Shown here: positions 20,843 to 30,910 of the stretch, in pieces
Layout of the letters: every line of letters starts with the position of its first letter
Position numbering within the stretch: the stretch's first letter is position 1
Assembly (NCBI RefSeq): GCF_000742135.1
Contig: NZ_KN046818.1
Location: 5,179,815-5,243,814 of the forward strand
Reading direction: 5' to 3'
Source of the DNA: Klebsiella pneumoniae
GTDB lineage: Bacteria > Pseudomonadota > Gammaproteobacteria > Enterobacterales > Enterobacteriaceae
DNA length: 64,000 bases
Translations under genes and position numbers: made by a program
The notes under the pieces: generated by a model
Databases searched by the model: none
What the model was told of the DNA's origin: nothing
What the model saw: the letters and a program-made list of their open reading frames with translations, nothing else

Positions 20843-23395
20843 TTGTACCTCTATATTGAGACACTGAAACAGAGACTGGATGCCATCAACCAATTGCGCG
20901 TGGATCGCGCGCTTGCTGCCATGGGACCCGCTTTCCAGCAGGTTTACAGTCTACTGCCAACGTTATTACATTATCATCACCCGCTGATGCCGGGTTACCT
21001 TGACGGTAACGTTCCCCGTGGCATTTGCCTCTACACGCCTGATGAAACCCAACGCCACTATCTTGAAGAACTGGAACTGCATCGCGGTATGCAGACTCAG
21101 GAGCCGCCGAAAGGCGAGCTGCCGATCACCGGCGTCTACTCGATGGGCAGTACTTCCTCCGTCGGCCAGAGCTGCTCTTCCGATCTTGATATCTGGGTAT
21201 GTCACCAGGCCTGGCTGGATAGCGAAGAGCGTCAGCTGCTGCAGCGAAAATGCAGCCTGCTTGAGAGCTGGGCTGCCTCGCTCGGCGTGGAAGTCAGCTT
21301 CTTCCTGATCGACGAAAACCGTTTCCGTCATAACGAAAGCGGTAGCCTCGGCGGCGAAGACTGCGGTTCGACCCAGCATATCCTGTTGCTTGATGAGTTC
21401 TACCGCACCGCGGTGCGCCTCGCCGGCAAGCGTATTCTGTGGAATATGGTGCCGTGCGATGAAGAAGAGCATTACGATGATTACGTGATGGGGCTGTATG
21501 CCCAGGGCGTGCTGACGCCTAACGAATGGCTCGATCTCGGCGGCCTCAGTTCGCTGTCGGCGGAAGAGTACTTCGGCGCCAGCCTGTGGCAGCTGTATAA
21601 AAGTATCGACTCCCCCTATAAAGCGGTGCTGAAAACGCTGCTGCTGGAAGCCTACTCCTGGGAATACCCCAATAACCGCCTGTTAGCGAAAGATATCAAA
21701 CAGCGTCTGCACGACGGGGAGATTGTCTCCTTCGGCCTCGACCCGTACTGCATGATGCTGGAGCGCGTGACCACCTATCTGCAGGCCATCGAAGATGAAA
21801 CCCGCCTCGATCTGGTGCGCCGCTGCTTCTACCTGAAAGTTTGTGAAAAACTCAGCCGCGAACGCGCCTGCGTCGGCTGGCGTCGCGAAGTCGTCAGCCA
21901 GTTGGTGAATGCCTGGGGCTGGGACGAAAAGCGTCTGATGATGCTCGACAACCGCGCCAACTGGAAAATCGATGAAGTGCGCAAGGCGCACAACGAACTG
22001 CTCGACGCCATGATGCAGAGCTATCGTAATCTGATCCGCTTCGCGCGGCGCAATAACCTTAGCGTCTCCGCCAGCCCGCAGGATATTGGCGTGCTGACCC
22101 GTAAGCTGTATGCGGCCTTTGAAGCGCTGCCGGGGAAAGTGACGCTGGTAAACCCGCAAATTTCGCCGGATCTGTCGGAACCGAACCTGACCTTTATCCA
22201 CGTGCCGCCGGGCCGCGCCAACCGTACCGGTTGGTATCTGTACAACCGCGCGCCGGACATGGAATCGATCATCAGCCATCAGCCGCTGGAATATAACCGT
22301 TATCTTAATAAGCTGGTGGCCTGGGCCTGGTTTAACGGCCTGCTGACCTCACGCACCCGCCTGTTTATTAAGGGCAACGGCATCGTCGATCTGGCGAAGC
22401 TGCAGGAGATGGTGGCCGACGTGTCGCACCACTTCCCGCTGCGCCTGCCGGCGCCGACGCCAAAGGCGCTGTACAGCCCGTGCGAAATCCGCCACCTGGC
22501 GATTATCGTCAACCTCGAATATGACCCAACCGCGGCCTTCCGTAACCAGGTGGTGCACTTCGATTTCCGTAAGCTGGATGTTTTCAGCTTCGGCGAAGAG
22601 CAAAAATGCCTGATCGGCAGCGTCGACCTGCTGTATCGCAACTCGTGGAACGAAGTGCGTACGCTGCACTTTAACGGCGAACAGGCGATGATCGAGGCGC
22701 TGAAAACGATCCTCGGCAAAATGCACCAGGACGCCGCGCCGCCGGACAGCGTGGAGGTGTTCTGCTATAGTCAGCACCTGCGCGGCCTGATCCGCACCCG
22801 CGTGCAGCAGATGATCTCCGAATGTATCGAACTGCGTCTCTCCAGTACCCGCCAGGATACCGGGCGCTTCAAAGCGCTGCGCGTCTCCGGCCAGACGTGG
22901 GGGCTGTTCTTCGAGCGGCTTAACGTTTCGGTGCAGAAGCTGGAAAACGCCATTGAGTTCTACGGCGCTATCTCGCACAACAAGCTGCACGGGCTGTCGG
23001 TGCAGGTGGAAACCAATCACGTTAAGCTGCCGGCGGTGGTGGATGGCTTCGCCAGCGAAGGGATTATTCAGTTCTTCTTTGAAGACGCGGATAACAACGA
23101 CAGCGGCTTTAACATCTATATTCTTGATGAGAGCAACCGCGCCGAGGTCTATCATCACTGCGAGGGCAGTAAAGAGGAGCTGGTGCGCGACGTCAGCCGC
23201 TTCTATTCGTCATCGCACGATCGTTTCACCTACGGCTCCAGCTTTATCAACTTCAACCTGCCGCAGTTCTATCAGATTGTCGAGGTAGACGGGCGCACCC
23301 AGGTGATCCCTTTCCGCACCCAGGCGATTGCCGCTGCGATACCCACCAGCCAGGACGTTACCGCCTCGCCGGTGCTGCAGCAGCGCTACTCGTAG
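20843..23395 (+). CDS. cyaA: Adenylate cyclase (class I)
   Basis: Makes cAMP from ATP, activated through enzyme IIA-Glc of the glucose PTS. The start is the TTG at 20843, as in E. coli, where the weak UUG codon limits expression; this gives 850 residues against 848. Upstream the frame stays open with an ATG at 20765. The N-terminal half holds the nucleotidyltransferase-type motif [17 protein letters not shown] (near residue 97), where the two aspartates bind metal. The C-terminal half is the regulatory region. The gene ends at a REP cluster and is convergent with cyaY. Confidence 0.97.
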   Translation: MYLYIETLKQRLDAINQLRVDRALAAMGPAFQQVYSLLPTLLHYHHPLMPGYLDGNVPRGICLYTPDETQRHYLEELELHRGMQTQEPPKGELPITGVYSMGSTSSVGQSCSSDLDIWVCHQAWLDSEERQLLQRKCSLLESWAASLGVEVSFFLIDENRFRHNESGSLGGEDCGSTQHILLLDEFYRTAVRLAGKRILWNMVPCDEEEHYDDYVMGLYAQGVLTPNEWLDLGGLSSLSAEEYFGASLWQLYKSIDSPYKAVLKTLLLEAYSWEYPNNRLLAKDIKQRLHDGEIVSFGLDPYCMMLERVTTYLQAIEDETRLDLVRRCFYLKVCEKLSRERACVGWRREVVSQLVNAWGWDEKRLMMLDNRANWKIDEVRKAHNELLDAMMQSYRNLIRFARRNNLSVSASPQDIGVLTRKLYAAFEALPGKVTLVNPQISPDLSEPNLTFIHVPPGRANRTGWYLYNRAPDMESIISHQPLEYNRYLNKLVAWAWFNGLLTSRTRLFIKGNGIVDLAKLQEMVADVSHHFPLRLPAPTPKALYSPCEIRHLAIIVNLEYDPTAAFRNQVVHFDFRKLDVFSFGEEQKCLIGSVDLLYRNSWNEVRTLHFNGEQAMIEALKTILGKMHQDAAPPDSVEVFCYSQHLRGLIRTRVQQMISECIELRLSSTRQDTGRFKALRVSGQTWGLFFERLNVSVQKLENAIEFYGAISHNKLHGLSVQVETNHVKLPAVVDGFASEGIIQFFFEDADNNDSGFNIYILDESNRAEVYHHCEGSKEELVRDVSRFYSSSHDRFTYGSSFINFNLPQFYQIVEVDGRTQVIPFRTQAIAAAIPTSQDVTASPVLQQRYS

Positions 23396-23400
23396 ATTTG

Positions 23401-23518
23401 GCCCGGATAAGGCGTGAGCCGCTATCCGCAGATATTCCCTGCTGGCGCTGCGCTTAGCAGGGCTACGGTTCTAAGTCGTCGGGTCGCCCGGATAAGGCGC
23501 GATGCGCCGCTATCCGGG
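23401..23518. repeat. REP/BIME cluster between cyaA and cyaY
   Basis: Two REP-like palindromic units, GCCCGGATAAGGCG…CGCTATCCG (23401–23429) and CCCGGATAAGGCGCGATGCGCCGCTATCCGGG-type (23487–23518, a near-perfect inverted repeat), flank a spacer with CCCTGC…GCAGGG complementarity (23438–23462). They sit between two convergent genes, the usual place for BIMEs. They can stabilise mRNA 3' ends and act as gyrase or IHF sites in related genomes. Confidence 0.85.
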
Positions 23519-23528
23519 AAACACGTCA

Positions 23529-23849
23529 TTAACGGAACTTCACCGTCTCACCGGCCTGCTGGCTCGCCGCCTGCTCCAGCAGATCCCAGAAGGTTTCGCC
23601 GCTGCGATCGCAGATCCACTCGTCGCCTTTGAGATCGAAGTGATAGCCGCCCTGTTTGGTGGCCAGCCACACCTGGTGCAGCGGCTCCTGACGGTTAATA
23701 ATGATTTTGCTGCCGTTTTCAAAGCTGATGGTCAGCACGCCGCCGTTGATTTCGCAGTCGATGTCGCTATCGCCGTCCCAGTCGTCCAGACGTTCTTCGA
23801 TGGTCATCCACAGGCTATCGGCCAGGCGATGGAATTCACTGTCGTTCAT
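23529..23849 (-). CDS. cyaY: Bacterial frataxin, iron-binding CyaY
   Basis: Small cytosolic protein that binds iron and regulates IscS-dependent Fe–S cluster assembly. The 106 residues match E. coli CyaY exactly in length. Seen: the acidic first helix ([15 protein letters not shown]) that forms the iron-binding ridge, and the frataxin signature [16 protein letters not shown] with [14 protein letters not shown]. Convergent with cyaA, divergent from lptM. Confidence 0.96.
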   Translation of the reverse strand: MNDSEFHRLADSLWMTIEERLDDWDGDSDIDCEINGGVLTISFENGSKIIINRQEPLHQVWLATKQGGYHFDLKGDEWICDRSGETFWDLLEQAASQQAGETVKFR

Positions 23850-23995
23850 AATTTGATTCTGCTTTTTTGATTTTTGAAGATGGGTCGCAGTATAGCGCGA
23901 AACAAAAGCGCGCGCAGTCGGATGCTAAAGGCTTGCTTTTACGTCTTCTCCTGCGATGATAGAAAGCAGAAAGAATGAATCACGGGCAACTATCA

Positions 23996-24199
23996 ATGAA
24001 AAACGTTTTTCCTACGCTTGCCGTTTTGTTTGCGATCTTCAGCCTGACCGGCTGCGGTCTGAAAGGGCCTCTCTATTTCCCACCGGCGGACAAAACCGCG
24101 CCGCCGCCGACCAAACCGGTTAACCCTGGCATTCAGAGCGCAACGCCGGATCGTAACGATCGTGGCGATACCGGTGGTCCGAGCCAGGTCAATTACTAA
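23996..24199 (+). CDS. lptM: Small lipoprotein LptM (YifL)
   Basis: A 67-residue lipoprotein precursor. The hydrophobic signal (FPTLAVLFAIFSLTGC) ends in the lipobox LTGC with the acylated cysteine near residue 20. GLKGPLYFPP follows, then a proline-rich tail ending SQVNY. In E. coli this protein binds the LPS translocon LptD/LptE and helps LptD oxidative maturation. An in-frame ATG at 23975 would place seven polar residues before the signal, so 23996 is the start. dapF follows 35 bases later. Confidence 0.93.
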   Translation: MKNVFPTLAVLFAIFSLTGCGLKGPLYFPPADKTAPPPTKPVNPGIQSATPDRNDRGDTGGPSQVNY

Positions 24200-24234
24200 C
24201 GATAACGTTCTGTTCCGCGCAACTGGAGTAGATG

Positions 24235-25059
24235 ATGCAGTTCTCTAAAATGCATGGCCTTGGCAACGATTTTATGGTCGTTGACGCGGTAACGCAGAAT
24301 GTTTTTTTCTCGCCGGAGCTGATTCGCCGCCTGGCGGATCGCCACCTTGGCGTCGGGTTCGATCAGCTATTGGTCGTCGAACCGCCCTACGATCCGGATC
24401 TGGATTTCCACTACCGGATCTTTAACGCCGACGGCAGCGAAGTGTCGCAGTGCGGCAACGGCGCGCGCTGTTTTGCCCGCTTCGTCCGGCTGAAAGGCCT
24501 GACCAATAAACGTGATATCCGCGTGAGTACGGCCAACGGGCGTATGGTATTAAGCGTAACGGAAGACGATCTGGTGCGGGTGAACATGGGCGAGCCCAAC
24601 TTCGAGCCGTCCCAGGTGCCGTTCCGCGCCAACAAAGCGGAAAAGACCTATATCATGCGTGCCGCCGAGCAGACAGTATTGTGCGGCGTGGTGTCCATGG
24701 GAAATCCGCACTGCGTCATCCAGGTTGATGATGTGGATACGGCGGCGGTGGAAACTCTCGGCCCGGTAATGGAAAGCCATGAGCGTTTTCCGGAGCGCGC
24801 CAATATCGGCTTTATGCAGGTGGTCGGCCGGTCTCATATCCGTCTGCGCGTCTACGAACGCGGCGCGGGGGAAACCCAGGCCTGCGGCAGCGGCGCCTGC
24901 GCCGCGGTGGCGGTGGGGATCCAGCAGGGGCTGCTGGCGGAAACGGTACGCGTGGAATTACCCGGCGGTCGTCTTGATATCGCCTGGAAAGGCCCGGGCC
25001 AGCCGCTGTTTATGACCGGCCCGGCGGCCCATGTCTATGATGGATTTATTCATTTATGA
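24235..25059 (+). CDS. dapF: Diaminopimelate epimerase
   Basis: Converts LL- to meso-diaminopimelate for lysine and peptidoglycan synthesis, without cofactor, using two cysteines. Both are visible: C73 in SQCGNGARC and the second in ACGSGAC (C217 by family). 274 residues, the E. coli length. Of the two adjacent ATGs (24232 and 24235) the second is six bases from GGAG and gives the family length. Its stop overlaps the yigA start by four bases, starting a tight dapF-yigA-xerC-yigB operon. Confidence 0.97.
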   Translation: MQFSKMHGLGNDFMVVDAVTQNVFFSPELIRRLADRHLGVGFDQLLVVEPPYDPDLDFHYRIFNADGSEVSQCGNGARCFARFVRLKGLTNKRDIRVSTANGRMVLSVTEDDLVRVNMGEPNFEPSQVPFRANKAEKTYIMRAAEQTVLCGVVSMGNPHCVIQVDDVDTAAVETLGPVMESHERFPERANIGFMQVVGRSHIRLRVYERGAGETQACGSGACAAVAVGIQQGLLAETVRVELPGGRLDIAWKGPGQPLFMTGPAAHVYDGFIHL

Positions 25060-25763
25060 AACCAATCGGGGAAGAACAGCAGGAGGTTGCCAGCGCGTTG
25101 AACGATCGCGCAGTGGTGGACTATCTGTTGCAACATCCTGAATTTTTTATTCGTAATGCCGCCCAGGTCGAACATCTCCGCGTCCCGCATCCGGTACGTG
25201 GTACGATTTCGCTGGTGGAGTGGCACATGATGCGGGCGCGTAACCATATTCATGTGCTGGAAGAGAATATGTCGCTGCTGATGGAGCAGGCGGTCGCTAA
25301 TGAAAGCCTGTTCCAGCGCCTGCTGCAGCTGCAAACGCGGCTGGCGGCGGCGGAGAGCCTCGACGATATGCTCAACCGCCTTCACCGCTGGGCACGCGAG
25401 CTGGGGCTGGCGGGCGCCACGGTGCGCCTGTTTCCTGACTGCTGGCGCCTCGGCGCGCCCTCGAAGTTTACCCATCTGGCATTAAACCGGCAGGCGTTTG
25501 AGCCGATCCGTATTCAACGTCTGGGCCAGGCGCGCCACTATCTTGGGCCGCTGAACGGCCCGGAGCTGCTGGTGGTGCTGCCGGAGGCGAAGGCCATTGG
25601 GTCTGTGGCGATATCGCTGCTGGGGGGCGATAATGCCCCGGGGGTGATGCTCTTCAGCAGCCGCGATGCGCAGCATTATCAGCCAGGGCAGGGGACGCAG
25701 CTGTTGCAGGAGATTGCCCAGATGCTGCCCGGCCTGCTGGAGCGCTGGATTGAACGCGCATGA
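25056..25763 (+). CDS. yigA: DUF484 protein YigA
   Basis: A 235-residue cytosolic protein of the DUF484 family, which resembles GAF domains. Visible: the N-terminal helical region with [15 protein letters not shown], a putative coiled-coil (residues about 68–105), then a GAF-like part ending [13 protein letters not shown]. No catalytic motif is recognised. It overlaps dapF and xerC by four bases on each side, a conserved arrangement, but its role is unknown. Confidence 0.9.
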   Translation: MKPIGEEQQEVASALNDRAVVDYLLQHPEFFIRNAAQVEHLRVPHPVRGTISLVEWHMMRARNHIHVLEENMSLLMEQAVANESLFQRLLQLQTRLAAAESLDDMLNRLHRWARELGLAGATVRLFPDCWRLGAPSKFTHLALNRQAFEPIRIQRLGQARHYLGPLNGPELLVVLPEAKAIGSVAISLLGGDNAPGVMLFSSRDAQHYQPGQGTQLLQEIAQMLPGLLERWIERA

Positions 25764-26662
25764 CCGATTCTCCTCTCTTCTCCGCCGTCGCCCGCTTTCT
25801 TCGCCATCTTGGCGTTGAACGCCAGCTCAGCCCGATCACGTTACTGAATTACCAGCGACAGCTGGACGCGCTGATCGCCCTGGCGGATGAGGCGGGCCTG
25901 AAAAGCTGGTCGCAGTGCGATGCCGCTCAGGTGCGAAGCTTTGCGGTGCGTAGTCGCCGCGCGGGGTTAGGCCCGGCAAGCCTGGCGCTTCGCCTGTCGG
26001 CGCTGCGCAGTTTCTTCGACTGGCTGGTCGGCCAGGGCGAGCTCAGCGCCAATCCGGCGAAGGGGATTGCCGCGCCGAAAATTCCCCGCCACCTGCCAAA
26101 AAATATTGACGTCGATGATGTCAATCGACTGCTGGATATCGATCTCAACGATCCGCTGGCGGTGCGCGATCGGGCGATGCTGGAGGTGATGTACGGCGCG
26201 GGATTGCGTTTGTCCGAACTGGTCAACCTGGATATCAAACACCTCGATCTCGAAAGCGGTGAGGTCTGGGTGATGGGCAAAGGCAGCAAGGAGCGTCGTT
26301 TGCCGATCGGTCGCAACGCGGTGGCATGGATTGAGCACTGGCTGGATTTGCGCGGCCTGTTCGGTACCGACGACGACGCGCTGTTTTTGTCGAAGCTGGG
26401 CAAACGTATTTCGGCGCGCAACGTACAGAAGCGATTCGCCGAGTGGGGGATTAAGCAGGGGCTGAACAGCCATGTGCACCCGCACAAGCTGCGCCACTCC
26501 TTTGCCACCCATATGCTGGAGTCGAGCGGCGATCTGCGCGGCGTGCAGGAGCTGCTGGGGCATGCTAACCTCTCCACCACCCAAATCTATACCCATCTTG
26601 ATTTTCAACACCTTGCCTCGGTGTACGATGCCGCGCATCCGCGCGCTAAACGGGGGAAATAA
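25760..26662 (+). CDS. xerC: Site-specific tyrosine recombinase XerC
   Basis: Acts with XerD at the dif site to resolve chromosome dimers and is exploited by plasmids and integrative phages. It is 300 residues, two more than E. coli. All six catalytic residues are visible: R150 (GAGLRLSEL), K174 ([10 protein letters not shown]), H242 and R245 ([11 protein letters not shown]), H268 (LLGHAN) and Y277 (TTQIYTHLD). The N-terminal SAM-like DNA-binding domain spans about residues 5–90. It overlaps yigA by four bases and yigB by one (TAATG). Confidence 0.97.
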   Translation: MTDSPLFSAVARFLRHLGVERQLSPITLLNYQRQLDALIALADEAGLKSWSQCDAAQVRSFAVRSRRAGLGPASLALRLSALRSFFDWLVGQGELSANPAKGIAAPKIPRHLPKNIDVDDVNRLLDIDLNDPLAVRDRAMLEVMYGAGLRLSELVNLDIKHLDLESGEVWVMGKGSKERRLPIGRNAVAWIEHWLDLRGLFGTDDDALFLSKLGKRISARNVQKRFAEWGIKQGLNSHVHPHKLRHSFATHMLESSGDLRGVQELLGHANLSTTQIYTHLDFQHLASVYDAAHPRAKRGK

Positions 26663-27378
26663 TGCGTTTTTACCGACCTCTGGGCCAGATTTCCGCGCTG
26701 ACGTTTGACCTGGACGATACCCTTTACGATAACCGCCCGGTGATTGACCGGACGATGCACGAGTCGCTGGCCTTTGTGCGCAGCTACCATCCTTCGCTCA
26801 GCCAGTTCGACGCCCATGAGCTTAATCAGCTGCGTCAGACGCTGCTGGCTGCTGAACCTGAGATTTATCATGACGTGACCGTCTGGCGCCACCGTGCGCT
26901 GGAGTTAGGTATGCGTAATGCCGGGCTCTCCGCCGAAGCGGCGAAAGCGGGGGCCGATGCGGCGATGGAACACTTCGCCCACTGGCGCAGCCGCGTCGAT
27001 GTCCCGCAGGAAACGCACGATACGCTGGCGAAGCTGGCGAAGAAGTGGCCGCTGGTGGCGATTACCAATGGCAACGCCCGCCCGGAACTGTTCGGTCTGA
27101 GCGACTATTTCCGCTTCGTGCTGCGCGCCGGGCCGGATGGCCGCTCCAAGCCGTTTGCCGACATGTACCACCTTGCGGCGGAGCGTCTGAATGTGCCGCT
27201 CGGGCAGATTCTGCACGTCGGCGATGATCTGACCACCGACGTGGCCGGCGCTATTCGCTGTGGGATGCAGGCCTGCTGGATCAAACCGCAAGGCGCGGAC
27301 CTGATGCACACCGCGGACAGCCGCCTGCTGCCGCATATTGAAATTTCACGGTTGGCATCTCTGACCTCGCTGATATAA
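26662..27378 (+). CDS. yigB: HAD-family phosphatase YigB (FMN hydrolase)
   Basis: 238-residue HAD hydrolase. Motif I is [11 protein letters not shown] with D16 and D18; motif II is VAITNGN; motifs III/IV are RSKPFADMY and [14 protein letters not shown]. coli YigB dephosphorylates FMN in riboflavin metabolism; the assignment here is by orthology and context. Last gene of the dapF operon. The uvrD promoter lies at its 3' end. Confidence 0.92.
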   Translation: MRFYRPLGQISALTFDLDDTLYDNRPVIDRTMHESLAFVRSYHPSLSQFDAHELNQLRQTLLAAEPEIYHDVTVWRHRALELGMRNAGLSAEAAKAGADAAMEHFAHWRSRVDVPQETHDTLAKLAKKWPLVAITNGNARPELFGLSDYFRFVLRAGPDGRSKPFADMYHLAAERLNVPLGQILHVGDDLTTDVAGAIRCGMQACWIKPQGADLMHTADSRLLPHIEISRLASLTSLI

Positions 27379-27406
27379 TCACCAGTCACTCTGTATATAT
27401 TAACAG
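27352..27406 (+). promoter_or_regulatory. uvrD promoter and LexA box
   Basis: TTGGCA (27352–27357), a 16-base spacer and TATAAT (27374–27379), inside the 3' end of yigB, form a strong sigma-70 promoter. CTGTATATATTAACAG (27391–27406) fits the LexA consensus CTG-N10-CAG and lies just downstream of the expected start site. This places uvrD in the SOS regulon, as in E. coli. Confidence 0.92.
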
Positions 27407-27429
27407 GGGTTCGTGGAACCCCTTCTCTT
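27406..27429 (+). terminator. Possible uvrD attenuator hairpin
   Basis: GGGGTTC-GTG-GAACCCC (27406–27422) is a perfect 7-bp stem followed by TTCTCTT, located between the LexA box and the uvrD ATG. Attenuation before uvrD has been reported in E. coli. The T-tract is broken by Cs, so termination would be partial. Confidence 0.55.
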
Positions 27430-27441
27430 CCGGCGGTGCCA

Positions 27442-29604
27442 ATGGACGTTTCTTACCTGCTCGACAGCCTTAATGACAAACAGCGTGAAGCCGTAGCGGC
27501 CTCGCGCACCAATATGCTGGTTCTGGCAGGGGCGGGCAGTGGTAAGACGCGCGTTCTGGTGCACCGTATCGCCTGGCTGCTGAGCGTGGAGAACTGTTCC
27601 CCGTATTCCATTATGGCGGTGACCTTTACCAACAAAGCGGCGGCGGAGATGCGTCACCGTATCGGCCAGCTGATGGGCACCACCCAGGGCGGCATGTGGG
27701 TGGGCACCTTCCACGGCCTGGCGCACCGTTTGCTGCGCGCGCACCATCTGGATGCCAACCTGCCGCAGGACTTCCAAATCCTCGACAGCGAAGACCAGCT
27801 GCGTCTGCTGAAGCGTCTGATTAAGGCGATGAACCTCGATGAGAAACAGTGGCCGCCGCGCCAGGCAATGTGGTACATCAACAGCCAGAAAGATGAAGGA
27901 CTGCGCCCGCATCATATTCAGAGCTACGGCAATCCGGTCGAGCAGACCTGGCAGAAGGTCTATCAGGCCTATCAGGAAGCCTGCGACCGCGCCGGGCTGG
28001 TGGACTTCGCCGAGCTGCTGCTGCGCGCCCACGAGCTGTGGCTGAACAAACCGCATATCCTGCAGCACTACCGCGAGCGCTTCACCAATATCCTCGTCGA
28101 TGAATTCCAGGATACCAACAACATTCAGTACGCCTGGATCCGCCTGCTGGCGGGCGATACCGGCAAGGTGATGATCGTCGGCGATGACGATCAGTCTATC
28201 TATGGATGGCGCGGCGCGCAGGTCGAGAACATTCAGCGCTTCCTTAACGACTTCCCCGGCGCGGAAACCATCCGCCTGGAGCAGAACTATCGCTCGACCA
28301 GCAATATTCTCAGCGCTGCCAACGCCCTGATTGAAAACAACAACGGGCGCCTGGGCAAAAAGCTGTGGACCGACGGCGCCGACGGCGAGCCGATTTCGCT
28401 GTACTGCGCCTTCAACGATCTCGACGAAGCGCGCTTTGTGGTGAACCGAATTAAAACCTGGCAGGAGAACGGCGGTGCGCTGGAGCAATGCGCCATTCTC
28501 TATCGCAGTAACGCCCAGTCGCGCGTGCTGGAAGAGGCCCTCCTGCAGGCCAGTATGCCGTACCGTATCTACGGCGGCATGCGCTTCTTCGAGCGTCAGG
28601 AAATCAAAGACGCGCTCTCTTACCTGCGCCTTATCGCCAACCGCAACGACGACGCGGCCTTTGAGCGCGTAGTCAATACGCCGACCCGCGGCATTGGCGA
28701 CCGCACGCTGGACGTGGTGCGCCAGACGTCGCGCGATCGCCAGCTGACGCTATGGCAGGCCAGTCGCGAGCTATTGAAAGAAAAAGCGCTGGCCGGTCGC
28801 GCCGCCAGCGCCCTGCAGCGCTTTATGGAGCTGATTGACGCGCTGGCGCAGGAGACCACCGATATGCCGCTGCACGTTCAGACCGATCGGGTGATTAAAG
28901 ACTCCGGCCTGCGCGCGATGTACGAGCAGGAGAAAGGCGAGAAGGGCCAGACCCGTATTGAAAACTTAGAGGAGTTGGTGACGGCGACGCGCCAGTTCAG
29001 CTACAACGAAGAAGATGAAGATCTGATGCCGCTGCAGGCGTTCCTCTCCCACGCCGCGCTGGAAGCGGGCGAGGGGCAGGCGGACACCTGGCAGGACGCG
29101 GTTCAGCTGATGACCCTGCACTCGGCGAAAGGGCTGGAGTTCCCGCAGGTGTTCATCGTCGGCGTCGAAGAAGGGATGTTCCCGAGCCAGATGGCCCTTG
29201 ATGAAGGCGGCCGCCTGGAAGAGGAGCGTCGCCTGGCCTACGTCGGCGTAACGCGCGCCATGCAGAAGCTGACGCTGACCTATGCGGAAACCCGCCGTCT
29301 GTACGGGAAAGAGGTTTATCACCGCCCGTCGCGCTTTATCGGCGAGCTGCCGCAGGAGTGCGTAGAAGAAGTGCGTCTGCGAGCCACGGTGAGCCGCCCG
29401 GTAAACCATCAGCGACTGGGCGCGCCGATTGCCGAGAGCGATACCGGCTACAAGTTAGGCCAGCGCGTACGGCATCCGAAGTTTGGCGAAGGCACTATTG
29501 TCAACCTCGAAGGCAGCGGCGAGCACAGCCGACTGCAGGTGGCTTTTCAGGGCCAGGGAATCAAATGGCTGGTGGCGGCTTACGCCCGGCTGGAGGCAGT
29601 GTAA
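27442..29604 (+). CDS. uvrD: DNA helicase II (UvrD)
   Basis: SF1A 3'–5' helicase for nucleotide excision repair, mismatch repair and removal of RecA filaments. The ATG at 27442 gives 720 residues, the E. coli length; an in-frame GTG two codons earlier is less likely. Seen: Walker A AGAGSGKT (K35), motif Ia TFTNKAAAEM, motif II VDEFQD (near 219–224), motif III GDDDQSIYGWRG, motif IV QNYRST, motif V LMTLHSAKGLEF, motif VI AYVGVTRA. The C-terminus ends in a Tudor-like region GQRVRHPKFGEGTI that binds RNA polymerase in E. coli. Confidence 0.98.
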   Translation: MDVSYLLDSLNDKQREAVAASRTNMLVLAGAGSGKTRVLVHRIAWLLSVENCSPYSIMAVTFTNKAAAEMRHRIGQLMGTTQGGMWVGTFHGLAHRLLRAHHLDANLPQDFQILDSEDQLRLLKRLIKAMNLDEKQWPPRQAMWYINSQKDEGLRPHHIQSYGNPVEQTWQKVYQAYQEACDRAGLVDFAELLLRAHELWLNKPHILQHYRERFTNILVDEFQDTNNIQYAWIRLLAGDTGKVMIVGDDDQSIYGWRGAQVENIQRFLNDFPGAETIRLEQNYRSTSNILSAANALIENNNGRLGKKLWTDGADGEPISLYCAFNDLDEARFVVNRIKTWQENGGALEQCAILYRSNAQSRVLEEALLQASMPYRIYGGMRFFERQEIKDALSYLRLIANRNDDAAFERVVNTPTRGIGDRTLDVVRQTSRDRQLTLWQASRELLKEKALAGRAASALQRFMELIDALAQETTDMPLHVQTDRVIKDSGLRAMYEQEKGEKGQTRIENLEELVTATRQFSYNEEDEDLMPLQAFLSHAALEAGEGQADTWQDAVQLMTLHSAKGLEFPQVFIVGVEEGMFPSQMALDEGGRLEEERRLAYVGVTRAMQKLTLTYAETRRLYGKEVYHRPSRFIGELPQECVEEVRLRATVSRPVNHQRLGAPIAESDTGYKLGQRVRHPKFGEGTIVNLEGSGEHSRLQVAFQGQGIKWLVAAYARLEAV

Positions 29605-29691
29605 CTTTAAGAAAAATATCATTATTTTGTAATATTCTGCTACCTTTATACGTTAAGGCGCCTGATTTGCGCTTTCGCGTTCCGTTGCGTG

Positions 29692-29720
29692 TTGACGCCG
29701 ATTTTGCGCTGGCGTAACAT
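29692..29720 (+). promoter_or_regulatory. corA promoter
   Basis: TTGACG (29692–29697), a 17-base spacer and TAACAT (29715–29720) make a near-consensus sigma-70 promoter. It implies a leader of about 230 bases before corA. The 355-base gap between uvrD and corA is filled by this promoter and the leader described next. Confidence 0.8.
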
Positions 29721-29752
29721 GCGCGCACGATTACGCTAAGAGGACATTCGCC

Positions 29753-29809
29753 TTGGACACACCCAGTAGATGCTGGCTCAACTTCCTGTCATTCAGGAAC
29801 AACTCCTAA
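29753..29809 (+). CDS. corL: CorL-like leader peptide of corA (18 residues)
   Basis: A short frame starting TTG, preceded at eight bases by a strong site TAAGAGGA (29737–29744), encodes MDTPSRCWLNFLSFRNNS when TTG is read as Met, and ends TAA at 29807. In Salmonella a short leader ORF, corL, couples its own translation to Rho-dependent termination in the corA leader. This frame has the right place, size and ribosome site, and its stop codon lies inside the hairpin at 29806–29837. I have not compared the peptide to the Salmonella sequence, so the name rests on position and design. Confidence 0.65.
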   Translation: MDTPSRCWLNFLSFRNNS

Positions 29810-29837
29810 GGCTATCCTCTTATGCTGATAGCCTTAG
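29806..29837 (+). promoter_or_regulatory. Hairpin in the corA leader overlapping the corL stop
   Basis: CTAAGGCTATC (29806–29816) and GATAGCCTTAG (29827–29837) form a perfect 11-bp stem with a 10-base loop. A ribosome finishing corL would cover its left arm, a layout suited to translation-controlled refolding. C-rich sequence follows (CCTGCCCCATTCCCG), a possible Rho-loading region. Confidence 0.65.
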
Positions 29838-29959
29838 CGGTTGTCAGCGACCTGCCCCATTCCCGTCGCGCTGAGTCAGGCTTAATGGTCTGAAACCCAA
29901 TTTGTTTCTGTGTGCCCACCGAACTGTCCGATAATTTTTTTGCATTGGGAGTCCCGGTC

Positions 29960-30910
29960 ATGCTGAGCGCATTTCAACTGGAAAACAATCGTTTAACGCG
30001 CCTGGAAGCCGATGAGATCAAACACCTCGCCAGCTCGGTGTGGGTCGATCTGGTCGAGCCTGACGACGATGAGCGAAGCCGCGTGCAGACGGAACTGGGT
30101 CAAAACCTGGCGACGCGCCCGGAACTGGAAGATATCGAAGCCTCCGCGCGTTTCTTTGAAGATGAAGACGGGTTACACATCCACTCGTTCTTCTTTTTTG
30201 AAGATGCCGACGATCACGCCGGCAACTCTACCGTGGCGTTTACCATCCGCGAAGGCCGCCTGTTCACACTGCGCGAGCGCGAACTACCCGCTTTCCGCCT
30301 CTACCGTATGCGCGTGCGTAACCAGACGCTGGTCGACGGCAACGCCTACGAACTGCTGCTCGACCTGTTCGAGACCAAAATCGAGCAGCTGGCGGATGAA
30401 ATTGAAAACATCTACAGCGACCTGGAAAAGCTGAGCCGTGTCATTATGGAAGGCCATCAGGGCGACGAGTACGACGAAGCGCTGTCGACGCTGGCGGAAC
30501 TGGAAGATATCGGCTGGAAGGTGCGACTCTGTCTGATGGATACCCAGCGCGCGCTGAACTTCCTCGTGCGCAAGGCGCGCCTGCCGGCGGGCCAGCTGGA
30601 GCAGGCGCGGGAGATCCTGCGCGATATCGAATCTCTGCTGCCGCACAACGAATCGCTGTTCCAGAAGGTGAACTTCCTGATGCAGGCGGCGATGGGTTTT
30701 ATCAATATCGAGCAGAACCGCATAATCAAGATCTTCTCGGTGGTCTCGGTGGTATTCCTGCCGCCAACTCTGGTGGCCTCCAGTTACGGGATGAACTTTG
30801 AATTTATGCCGGAACTACACTGGAGCTTTGGTTATCCGGGAGCCATCGTGTTTATGATGCTGGCCGGCCTGGCGCCGTATCTCTACTTCAAGCGCAAAAA
30901 CTGGCTGTAA
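29960..30910 (+). CDS. corA: Magnesium/cobalt/nickel transporter CorA
   Basis: Homopentameric inner-membrane channel for Mg2+ uptake, also passing Co2+ and Ni2+. An in-frame start at 29912 is rejected because the ATG at 29960 gives 316 residues, the family length, starting [15 protein letters not shown]. Most of the protein is a cytosolic acidic/helical domain. Two C-terminal transmembrane helices flank the selectivity motif GMN at residues 277–279 ([11 protein letters not shown]), and a basic tail KRKNWL ends it. Expression is likely controlled through the long leader. The gene is convergent with rarD. Confidence 0.97.
   Translation: MLSAFQLENNRLTRLEADEIKHLASSVWVDLVEPDDDERSRVQTELGQNLATRPELEDIEASARFFEDEDGLHIHSFFFFEDADDHAGNSTVAFTIREGRLFTLRERELPAFRLYRMRVRNQTLVDGNAYELLLDLFETKIEQLADEIENIYSDLEKLSRVIMEGHQGDEYDEALSTLAELEDIGWKVRLCLMDTQRALNFLVRKARLPAGQLEQAREILRDIESLLPHNESLFQKVNFLMQAAMGFINIEQNRIIKIFSVVSVVFLPPTLVASSYGMNFEFMPELHWSFGYPGAIVFMMLAGLAPYLYFKRKNWL

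Noticed and set aside
29770..29880. Alternative corA-leader frames starting ATG at 29770 (34 codons) or ATG at 29822 (23 codons)
   Set aside because: Neither has a good ribosome site at proper distance. The second starts in the loop of the 11-bp hairpin, while the TTG frame at 29753 has a strong AAGAGGA.
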